This document shows, piece after piece, positions 1 to 4,587 of a stretch of DNA of 8,384 nucleotides (position 1 is its first letter; every line of letters begins with the position of its first letter). The DNA comes from Rhodoferax sp. (GTDB taxonomy: Bacteria; Pseudomonadota; Gammaproteobacteria; Burkholderiales; Burkholderiaceae_C). The notes under the pieces are model-generated. The model worked only from the letters and a program-made list of their open reading frames with translations. It ran no database searches and was not told the origin of the DNA. The stretch lies in NCBI GenBank assembly GCA_030833685.1, contig JAURGS010000106.1:1-8384 (forward strand), written 5' to 3'. The position numbers were made by a program, and so were the translations under genes.

Positions 1-508
1 CAGTGCGATGAAAGGTGGCCTGGGGCAAGCCAGTGTCCGCTCTGGCGGCTGGACTGTTTCCGCGCTGATCGCCTGCAACGCGGTGGGCGACGTCGTTAAC
101 GACCGGGATGGTCGCGTTTTGGCTGGCGCACGAGACCACGCGGCCAAACAGTTTTTGAACACCGAGCAGACGCTTCTTGGCGGCGGGCAGGCGCTCAACC
201 TTTTGGCGGGCAGCAACACAACGATTGGCGTGATCGCCTGCGACGCGCGCCTGGACAAAGCCCAAGCGCGCCGGCTCGCCACGTGTGGACACGACGGCCT
301 GGCGCGGGTGATTCGGCCCGCACACACGCTGCTTGATGGCGACACCTTGTTTGCAATGGGCACGGGCAGCCGTGCACAAACGCCCGACATGCTTTTACTT
401 GGTGTGATGGCAGCCCAGGCCTGTGCGCTGGCCTCGGCGGCTGCCGTCACCCACGCCCGGGGCCTGTCCACGGTCCACGGATTCATCCCTGGCGCAGCAG
501 ACCTGTGA
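1..508 (+). CDS. P1 family (S58, DmpA-like) peptidase, C-terminal part
   Basis: This is the 3' end of a self-processing N-terminal-nucleophile peptidase of the DmpA/P1 family (MEROPS S58), whose members act as aminopeptidases or amidases. The frame is open at base 2. The ATG at 8 lies inside the conserved AMKGGLG-type motif, so it is an internal methionine and the true start is left of the window. Numbering from that Met, the segment ALIACNAVGDV (19-29) carries the conserved Asn expected near the oxyanion site. In GSNTTIG (68-74), Thr71 is the likely nucleophile, exposed when the precursor cuts itself between Asn70 and Thr71. The following HDGLARVIRP and DGDTLFAMGTG blocks are typical of the family's beta chain. 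The gene ends in TGA at 506-508 with no hairpin terminator visible behind it. Family is confident; the natural substrate cannot be told from the sequence. Confidence 0.88.
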   Translation, partial: SAMKGGLGQASVRSGGWTVSALIACNAVGDVVNDRDGRVLAGARDHAAKQFLNTEQTLLGGGQALNLLAGSNTTIGVIACDARLDKAQARRLATCGHDGLARVIRPAHTLLDGDTLFAMGTGSRAQTPDMLLLGVMAAQACALASAAAVTHARGLSTVHGFIPGAADL

Positions 509-555
509 GGCGCCGTGAGGCGGGGTGAACCAGCACCCTGAGCGCTGTTTCAAAT

Positions 556-571
556 TGGCGCACTTTTTGCT
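556..571 (+). promoter_or_regulatory. Candidate sigma-54 promoter of the ammonium transporter
   Basis: TGGCGCA-N4-TTGCT matches the sigma-54 consensus TGGCACG-N4-TTGCW, with the invariant GG (557-558) and GC (569-570) separated by exactly 10 bases. It would start transcription near 582 and give a leader of about 60 bases before the ATG at 645. Ammonium transporters are commonly under NtrC/sigma-54 nitrogen control, which supports the call. I did not find a convincing NtrC site (TGCAC-N7-GTGCA) upstream. A GCGCAC/GTGCGC inverted repeat (558-563 and 580-585) overlaps the promoter. Confidence 0.55.
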
Positions 572-644
572 CGTTGCAGGTGCGCGTTCAAACCCTGGGC
601 TTGAAACGCACCAAACTAATGCAATTCAAGCAGAAAGGGTCGAT

Positions 645-1847
645 ATGGACGCACTAAAACAGGGCGCAGACGCTTTATTCATTTTGTTAGGCGGCATCAT
701 GGTGCTGGCCATGCACGCAGGCTTTGCCTTTTTGGAGCTGGGCACGGTTCGCCGCAAAAACCAGGTCAACGCGCTGGTCAAAATCCTGGTCGATTTCTCG
801 GCCTCAACTGTGGTCTATTTTCTGGTCGGCTATGGGGTGGCCTACGGCACGCATTTTTTGGTAGGCGCCGAGCAACTGGCCGCAAAAAACGGCTACGAAC
901 TGGTCAAGTTCTTCTTCCTGCTGACCTTTGCCGCAGCCATACCCGCCATCATCTCCGGCGGCATTGCTGAGCGTTCGCGCTTTTTCCCGCAACTCATCGC
1001 CACCGGCGCCATCGTTGGCTTTGTCTACCCGTTTTTCGAAGGCATTGTCTGGAACCAACACTTTGGCGTCCAGGCCTGGATTAAGTCGCTCACTGGCCAG
1101 GAGTTTCACGACTTCGCGGGCAGCGTGGTGGTGCACGCCGTGGGCGGCTGGATCGCACTGGCCGCTGTGTTGTTGCTGGGCCCGCGCTTTAACCGTTACC
1201 GCCGAGATGGGGGTATTTCCGCACACCCGCCATCCAGTATCCCTTTCCTGGCCCTGGGCGCCTGGATTCTGACAGTGGGCTGGTTTGGCTTTAACGTGAT
1301 GAGCGCGCAAACCTTGGACAAGATTTCGGGCCTGGTTGCGGTGAACTCACTGATGGCCATGGTGGGTGGCACCCTGGCGGCGTTGGCGGTTGGAAAAAAC
1401 GATCCTGGCTTTGTCCACAACGGCCCGCTGGCGGGTCTGGTTGCGGTTTGCGCGGGCTCAGACCTGATGCATCCGGTTGGCGCGCTGGCCGTCGGTTTGG
1501 TGGCAGGCGCCCTGTTTGTTCACTTGTTCACGCTCACACAGAACAAATGGAAAGTGGACGACGTCTTGGGCGTGTGGCCCTTGCACGGATTGTGCGGTGC
1601 CTGGGGCGGGGTAGCTGCTGGCATTTTTGGCAGCGCGTCGCTGGGGGGCTTAGGTGGCGTTAGCGTTGGCGCGCAAGTGCTGGGAACGCTGCTGGGCGTG
1701 GCCTGGGCATTTGGGGGTGGCTTGGTCGTCTACGGTTTGATCAAGAAAACCATGGGGCTGCGCCTCAGCCAAGAAGAAGAGTACGAAGGCGCAGACCTGG
1801 CCGTTCACCGCATCAGCGCATCGGCTGAGAAAGAAACGAGTTGGTAA
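645..1847 (+). CDS. amt: Ammonium transporter, Amt/AmtB family
   Basis: An inner-membrane ammonium channel of 400 residues with about eleven hydrophobic spans, which takes up ammonium as a nitrogen source. The Amt signature is plain: GGIAERSRFF (105-114), DFAGSVVVHAVGGWIAL (156-172), GWFGFN (212-217) and GVWPLHGLCG (309-318). Asp156, the twin histidines His164 and His314, the gate Phe95 and Phe216, and Ser220 correspond to E. coli AmtB Asp160, His168/His318, Phe107/Phe215 and Ser219. The C-terminal tail LRLSQEEEYEGADL is the usual cytosolic segment contacted by PII proteins. The start at 645 is chosen because family homology begins at MDALKQGADALF and AGAAAGGG-like purines (632-639) precede it. 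The in-frame GTG at 525 would add 40 residues unlike Amt and would place the sigma-54 promoter inside the gene. No glnK lies next to it, and no cleavable signal peptide is evident, unlike E. coli AmtB. Confidence 0.95.
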   Translation: MDALKQGADALFILLGGIMVLAMHAGFAFLELGTVRRKNQVNALVKILVDFSASTVVYFLVGYGVAYGTHFLVGAEQLAAKNGYELVKFFFLLTFAAAIPAIISGGIAERSRFFPQLIATGAIVGFVYPFFEGIVWNQHFGVQAWIKSLTGQEFHDFAGSVVVHAVGGWIALAAVLLLGPRFNRYRRDGGISAHPPSSIPFLALGAWILTVGWFGFNVMSAQTLDKISGLVAVNSLMAMVGGTLAALAVGKNDPGFVHNGPLAGLVAVCAGSDLMHPVGALAVGLVAGALFVHLFTLTQNKWKVDDVLGVWPLHGLCGAWGGVAAGIFGSASLGGLGGVSVGAQVLGTLLGVAWAFGGGLVVYGLIKKTMGLRLSQEEEYEGADLAVHRISASAEKETSW

Positions 1848-1850
1848 GCA

Positions 1851-1875
1851 CTGGGGACAGGCTCGAGCTGGGGAC
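1851..1875. repeat. Direct repeat CTGGGGAC x2 flanking palindrome GCTCGAGC
   Basis: CTGGGGAC occurs at 1851-1858 and again at 1868-1875. The 8-base palindrome GCTCGAGC (1861-1868) sits between them and shares one base with the second copy. It begins four bases after the amt stop codon and has no run of T, so it is not an intrinsic terminator. It could be a fragment of an interspersed repeat, but nothing in this window confirms that. Confidence 0.45.
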
Positions 1876-1885
1876 CAAACCTCAC

Positions 1886-1929
1886 TTCGCCACCACCATG
1901 GGCTGGCAGCTTTGCAACAACGTGGCGAA
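1886..1929. repeat. 8-bp inverted repeat TTCGCCAC / GTGGCGAA
   Basis: TTCGCCAC (1886-1893) and GTGGCGAA (1922-1929) are perfect inverted repeats with a 28-base spacer. The spacer contains a small stem GCT-GGC-AGC at 1902-1910. On the plus strand the right arm runs into A residues, not T, so it is a poor terminator for amt. It lies directly before the A-tract region upstream of the RRM gene and may be an operator or an RNA stem. Confidence 0.4.
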
Positions 1930-1984
1930 AAAAGTATGGCAAAAATCAAAAAAATACATTTCTACCATCATATTGGCATATCAT
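1928..1984 (+). promoter_or_regulatory. Probable promoter region of the RRM gene (A-tracts plus -10)
   Basis: Three A-tracts (1928-1933, 1941-1945, 1948-1954) stand out from the GC-rich surroundings and resemble a curved UP-type element. TATCAT at 1979-1984 matches the -10 consensus at five of six positions and would place the start of transcription near 1991. The -35 region is weak: 1956-1961 reads ACATTT. A second possibility is TTGCAA (1912-1917), 17 bases, TATGGC (1935-1940), which is poorer. Either choice leaves a long leader before the RRM gene. Confidence 0.35.
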
Positions 1985-1990
1985 GCGATC

Positions 1991-2128
1991 GGTAATAGAA
2001 GGAGGTGTATACAATGCCTCCGACGGTACTGCGGTGTATGCCCGGCTCTTATTTGTTTCTGGTCAATTGGCACGATCCATTGCGAATAGGGACTCCATCG
2101 CTTTTTTTTCATTTTCAGGAGTCCTTGG
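1991..2128 (+). promoter_or_regulatory. Structured 5' leader of the RRM gene
   Basis: Three hairpins can be drawn in order. H1 pairs GGAGGT (2001-2006) with GCCTCC (2016-2021) and hides the strong Shine-Dalgarno and ATG of an upstream ORF. H2 pairs CAAT-GG (2064-2070, one bulged T) with CCATTG (2077-2082) around a 6-base loop. H3 pairs GGACTCC (2090-2096) with GGAGTCC (2118-2124), extendable by A2088-T2126 and a G-T pair, and hides the AGGAG (2117-2121) of the RRM gene. The H3 loop holds a run of eight T residues (2102-2109). CTCC in H1 (2018-2021) could also pair with GGAG in H3 (2118-2121), so competing folds are possible. No known riboswitch class is recognised. Confidence 0.5.
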
Positions 2129-2175
2129 ATGGGCAACAAACTGTACGTAGGCAATCTGCCTTATTCCTTCCGTGA
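2014..2175 (+). CDS. Candidate upstream ORF overlapping the RRM gene, 53 codons
   Basis: ATG at 2014 is preceded, 6 bases after its last base, by AAGGAGGTG (1999-2007), a nine-base perfect complement of the 16S rRNA 3' end and the best Shine-Dalgarno in the window. The frame runs to TGA at 2173-2175, 47 bases inside the RRM gene and in another frame. The peptide begins MPPTVLRCMPGSY and has no domain I recognise. The composition (several Leu, Phe, Pro) gives no clear function. It reads more like a regulatory leader ORF than a stable protein. Alternatively the Shine-Dalgarno-like sequence is a ribosome standby or a DNA operator, and the ORF is chance. Confidence 0.35.
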   Translation: MPPTVLRCMPGSYLFLVNWHDPLRIGTPSLFFHFQESLDGQQTVRRQSALFLP

Positions 2176-2536
2176 TGACGACTTGCTGCAGGCATTTTCT
2201 GCGCATGGCTCGGTCACCAGCGCCAAAGTCATGATGGAGCGCGATACCGGCCGATCAAAAGGCTTTGGTTTTGTCGAGATGGGCGACGATGCACAGGCGC
2301 AAGCCGCCATTAGTGCGATGAACGGCCAACAAATCGGTGGTCGCGCGCTCGTTGTCAACGAGGCACGTCCAATGGAACCCCGTCCCCCGCGCTCTGGCGG
2401 TTTTGGTGGCGGTGGCGGTGGCGGCTACGGTGGTGGCGGTGGCCGCTCCGGTGGTGGTGGCTACGGTGGTGGTCGTCCTTCTGGTGGCGGTGGCGGTGGT
2501 GGCGGCTACGGTGGTGGCAATCGCGGCGGCTACTAA
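2129..2536 (+). CDS. Glycine-rich RRM RNA-binding protein
   Basis: A 135-residue protein with one N-terminal RNA recognition motif (about 3-80) and a Gly-rich tail (90-135). RNP2 is LYVGNL (5-10) and RNP1 is KGFGFVEM (44-51), with the aromatic residues Tyr6, Phe46 and Phe48 that stack on RNA bases. The tail is nearly all Gly with scattered Tyr, Arg and Ser, as in cold-induced glycine-rich RNA-binding proteins of plants and cyanobacteria and their proteobacterial relatives. Role is likely RNA binding or chaperoning in the cytoplasm, possibly under cold or other stress; that is inferred from relatives. The ATG at 2129 follows AGGAG (2117-2121) at 7 bases and begins MGNKLYVGNL, as expected. Its Shine-Dalgarno is inside a hairpin and the gene has a long leader, so translational control is likely. 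It is monocistronic, with its own terminator. Confidence 0.93.
   Translation: MGNKLYVGNLPYSFRDDDLLQAFSAHGSVTSAKVMMERDTGRSKGFGFVEMGDDAQAQAAISAMNGQQIGGRALVVNEARPMEPRPPRSGGFGGGGGGGYGGGGGRSGGGGYGGGRPSGGGGGGGGYGGGNRGGY
2397..2535 (+). repeat. Low-complexity GGN glycine-codon tract
   Basis: This is the DNA behind the Gly-rich tail of the RRM protein: near-continuous GGT/GGC codons with a recurring GGCTACGGTGGTGG unit (for example at 2422, 2459 and 2504). Such tracts change length readily by slippage or unequal recombination, so the tail length may vary between strains. Confidence 0.7.
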
Positions 2537-2555
2537 GCGCTCACTGGCTCAACAC

Positions 2556-2584
2556 AATAGGCCCCGTGGGGCCTATTTGTTTTT
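2556..2584 (+). terminator. Intrinsic terminator of the RRM gene
   Basis: AATAGGCCC (2556-2564) pairs with GGGCCTATT (2569-2577) around the loop CGTG. A T-rich run follows (2576-2584, one G inside). It starts 19 bases after the RRM stop codon. On the opposite strand there is no T-tract after the stem, so it serves the plus strand and at most pauses transcription coming from the dehydrogenase gene. Confidence 0.9.
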
Positions 2585-2634
2585 GGCAGCGCGCTTCATC
2601 TGGCGCCGGTCCAGGCGCTAATGCAAAAAACAGC

Positions 2635-3408
2635 CTAATGCTTCAGACGGGCTTTGCGAGCGCGTTTTGCAAAGATGGCGTCGAACCAGCCGTTGGGCAG
2701 TGCCCGAAGCAGCTTGGCGACCACGCTCATTTGCCAGGGGATGACGCGGTAACTCGAAGCCGACATCACCACCTCATAGGCACGTGCCGCAAAGTCCTGG
2801 CTGGGCATCAAAAAAGGCATCTTGTAGCGGTTGTTCTGCGTCAGTGGCGTTGCGATGTAGCCCGGACAAATCGTCTGCACCCTCACGCCGCTGCCGCGCA
2901 ACTCCGCGCGCAAGCTTTCGCACAGGCTAATGACGGCAGCCTTGCTGGCGCAATAGGCCCCATGCCCGGGCAAGCCGCGGATACCAGCGACGCTTGAAAT
3001 ACCCACCAACTTGCCATGCCCGCGGGCACGCATTGGCTCGATGAACGGGGCAAACGTAGCGGCCACCCCCATGACATTGGTGTCCAAAATGCGCGCCATC
3101 ACCGACAGGTCTTCGGGGTCGGAAAGGTCAACACCCAGGCTGATGCCCGCATTAGCGATAACGACATCGGGCACACCCATTTGAGACAAGCACTCGCGCC
3201 CCATGGCCTGCATGGCTGCATGATCACAAACGTCGGCCTGGAACACCCGAAACTGCTCCAAGGCCACACCCAGTGCGCTCATGTGCTGGCGAATTTCTGA
3301 GCTCCGCCGTGCCACCAGCGCCAAACGCCAGCCCTTGCCAGCAAATACTTCGGCCAGTGACAGGCCAATTCCGCTGGATGCCCCGGTGATCAAGACCAGT
3401 GGCTGCAT
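2635..3408 (-). CDS. Classical short-chain dehydrogenase/reductase
   Basis: A 257-residue NAD(P)-dependent oxidoreductase of the classical SDR family. It has the cofactor loop TGASSGIG (8-15), Asp59 in the ADV motif, NAG (86-88), and the catalytic set Asn111, Ser139, Tyr152 and Lys156 (YCASK), followed by PG (182-183). The ARR at 33-35 behind the second strand hints at a preference for NADP(H). The C-terminal 50 residues are basic and hydrophobic (LLRALPNGWFDAIF), as in membrane-associated SDRs of lipid metabolism, but the substrate is unknown. The start at 3408 is chosen because MQPLVLITGASSGIG begins the fold directly. The ATG follows the lptC stop codon after a single base (TGA-C-ATG), so translation is probably coupled to lptC. 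The longer frame from 3450 would overlap lptC and add 14 unrelated residues. It is the last gene of the operon in this window. Confidence 0.93.
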   Translation of the reverse strand: MQPLVLITGASSGIGLSLAEVFAGKGWRLALVARRSSEIRQHMSALGVALEQFRVFQADVCDHAAMQAMGRECLSQMGVPDVVIANAGISLGVDLSDPEDLSVMARILDTNVMGVAATFAPFIEPMRARGHGKLVGISSVAGIRGLPGHGAYCASKAAVISLCESLRAELRGSGVRVQTICPGYIATPLTQNNRYKMPFLMPSQDFAARAYEVVMSASSYRVIPWQMSVVAKLLRALPNGWFDAIFAKRARKARLKH

Positions 3409-3409
3409 G

Positions 3410-4030
3410 TCAAGGCTTTCGGTTGGTTTGCGTGCTGCCAGGCTGGACAAGGCCGCGCACCCGACCCTGAAGAATCAACTCCTGGGCGCGGTCATCCAAA
3501 CGCATGGCGTTTGCGGTAAAACGGTCAGCGCCACGCTCAATTTGCACCGGCTCGCTGGAGGTCACCCGTCGCTCTTCCAAAAACGCCAACAGGCGCTCGC
3601 CCGTCAAGCGCATCTCATCTTTGCGAGGCGAGCCCGCCGCTTGGGTTTTGATCACTTCGGCCTGCCCCACCAATTCAACTTGTGAGGCATCGGCATTGGT
3701 CTTGGCCATGGCCGCGCGCGCCCGCGTCAGGCTACCGTCGACGTCATAGCGTCGAATACGAACCTGCTCAATTTCAAACGTGTCGGTATCGGGGAAGTGG
3801 CGTGCCAGTGCGCCGGCAACCTCGCTTGTGAGCCGGCCTTGGGCATCAAAGGTGCGAACAGAAAACTCCCGCATGAGGTAATCCGGTTCGTGCGTGGGTG
3901 CCTGCGCGGCGGGCTTGTTGGCAAGCGCTGGTGCGCGCTGAACCAGCCAGTAAGAAGCGCCCGCGAGCAGGGCCATCAAGATCACGGGCAAATACAGGAC
4001 CAGACGGTCAACCCAGGCGCCAAATTTCAT
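3410..4030 (-). CDS. lptC: LPS export protein LptC
   Basis: A 206-residue bitopic inner-membrane protein that takes lipopolysaccharide from the LptBFG transporter and passes it to LptA in the periplasm. It has a short cytosolic N-terminus, one membrane anchor (about 11-30, LYLPVILMALLAGASYWLV), a linker rich in Ala and Pro, and then a beta-jellyroll domain starting at PDYLMREFSVRTFDAQG (49-65). Segments such as FEIEQVRIRRYDVDG and the SSEPVQIERGADRFTANAMRLDD region are in the style of betaproteobacterial LptC. Sequence conservation in this family is low; placement after kdsC supports the call. The ATG at 4030 lies 2 bases after the kdsC stop (TGA-AC-ATG), with no clear Shine-Dalgarno, suggesting coupling. 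The frame extends to 4225, but that part lies inside kdsC and is rejected. lptA and lptB do not follow. Confidence 0.9.
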   Translation of the reverse strand: MKFGAWVDRLVLYLPVILMALLAGASYWLVQRAPALANKPAAQAPTHEPDYLMREFSVRTFDAQGRLTSEVAGALARHFPDTDTFEIEQVRIRRYDVDGSLTRARAAMAKTNADASQVELVGQAEVIKTQAAGSPRKDEMRLTGERLLAFLEERRVTSSEPVQIERGADRFTANAMRLDDRAQELILQGRVRGLVQPGSTQTNRKP

Positions 4031-4032
4031 GT

Positions 4033-4575
4033 TCAGATGTCGTAGGCCTGCAAAAGGGATGCGTAGCGACCGCTGGCCGTTAGCAAAAGATCGCAAACCT
4101 CGCGCACCGCTCCGTGGCCACCGGCTCGGGCCGTCACATGATGCGCAAGCGCCAAAATCTCTTTGTGGGCGTTGGGCGGTGCACACGCCAGCGCAGCGCG
4201 GCGCAGCATCGGCAAATCGGGCCAATCGTCTCCCATGGCTGCGGCCTGCGCCCAGCTCAGTCCCAAAGCAGACAAGGTGGCCTGGGCGGCTGGGCCCTTG
4301 TCTTCGGTTCCGAAATGTGCGTGCGTCACCCCCAGCAGACTGAGCCGGGTTCGCAGCGCACCCGAGTCGCGCCCTGTGATAACCGCAGGCGTGATGCCGG
4401 CGCGCATGAGCAACTTCAAACCATGCCCATCCAGTGTGTCAAAGCGCTTGAGTGTCTCGCCCTCCTGGGAAAAATAGATGCCCCCATCGGTGAGCACACC
4501 ATCGACATCCAAGAACAGCACTTTGACGCCCTGCGCACGCAGCAACAACTGTGGATCAAATTGAATCGTTGCCAT
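4033..4575 (-). CDS. kdsC: 3-deoxy-D-manno-octulosonate 8-phosphate phosphatase KdsC
   Basis: A cytoplasmic HAD-superfamily phosphatase that releases phosphate from KDO-8-phosphate to give KDO for the LPS inner core. Numbered from ATG 4575 (180 residues), DVDGVLTDG (23-31) carries the nucleophile Asp23 and acid/base Asp25. TGRDS (67-71) is HAD motif 2, Lys93 in EDKG is motif 3, and GDDWPDLP (115-122) is motif 4 with the Mg-binding aspartates. The tail GGHGAVREVCDLLL is the family's conserved C-terminus. There is no cap domain, as expected for the small tetrameric KdsC class. A GTG at 4581 would add two residues; I prefer the ATG because the purine-rich GAGCGGG then sits at a usable distance. 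The gene begins 12 bases after the kdsD stop. Confidence 0.95.
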   Translation of the reverse strand: MATIQFDPQLLLRAQGVKVLFLDVDGVLTDGGIYFSQEGETLKRFDTLDGHGLKLLMRAGITPAVITGRDSGALRTRLSLLGVTHAHFGTEDKGPAAQATLSALGLSWAQAAAMGDDWPDLPMLRRAALACAPPNAHKEILALAHHVTARAGGHGAVREVCDLLLTASGRYASLLQAYDI

Positions 4576-4587
4576 CGCCACCCGCTC

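Noticed and set aside
521..534. GGTG-N6-CACC palindrome as an NtrC site
   Set aside because: The half-sites are in the opposite orientation to TGCAC-N7-GTGCA and it lies too close to the -24 box for a usual enhancer.
525..644. N-terminal extension of the ammonium transporter from GTG 525
   Set aside because: The 40 residues do not resemble Amt proteins or a clean signal peptide, and the sigma-54-like promoter and a purine-rich site before ATG 645 lie inside this stretch.
804..1310. 168-codon minus-strand frame inside amt
   Set aside because: Mirror of a GC-rich membrane-protein gene; composition rich in Arg, His and Gln as expected for an antisense shadow, with no motif.
1841..2089. 82-codon plus-strand frame between amt and the RRM gene
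   Set aside because: It starts inside amt without a ribosome binding site, covers the A-tract promoter region and gives a peptide with no recognisable pattern.
2397..2535. Gly-codon tract as a CRISPR-like or tandem repeat array
   Set aside because: Units are irregular, without unique spacers, and fully explained as the coding sequence of a Gly-rich tail.
2537..2634. Possible small gene or bidirectional terminator between the RRM and SDR genes
   Set aside because: Only the plus-strand terminator is supported; the minus strand has no T-tract after the stem and no credible small ORF is seen.
3409..3450. Longer SDR start at 3450
   Set aside because: It overlaps lptC and adds residues before the beta strand that normally opens the fold; ATG 3408 is adjacent to the lptC stop codon.
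4031..4225. Longer LptC start inside kdsC
   Set aside because: The additional residues are the shadow of kdsC, and the membrane anchor expected at the LptC N-terminus begins right after the Met at 4030.
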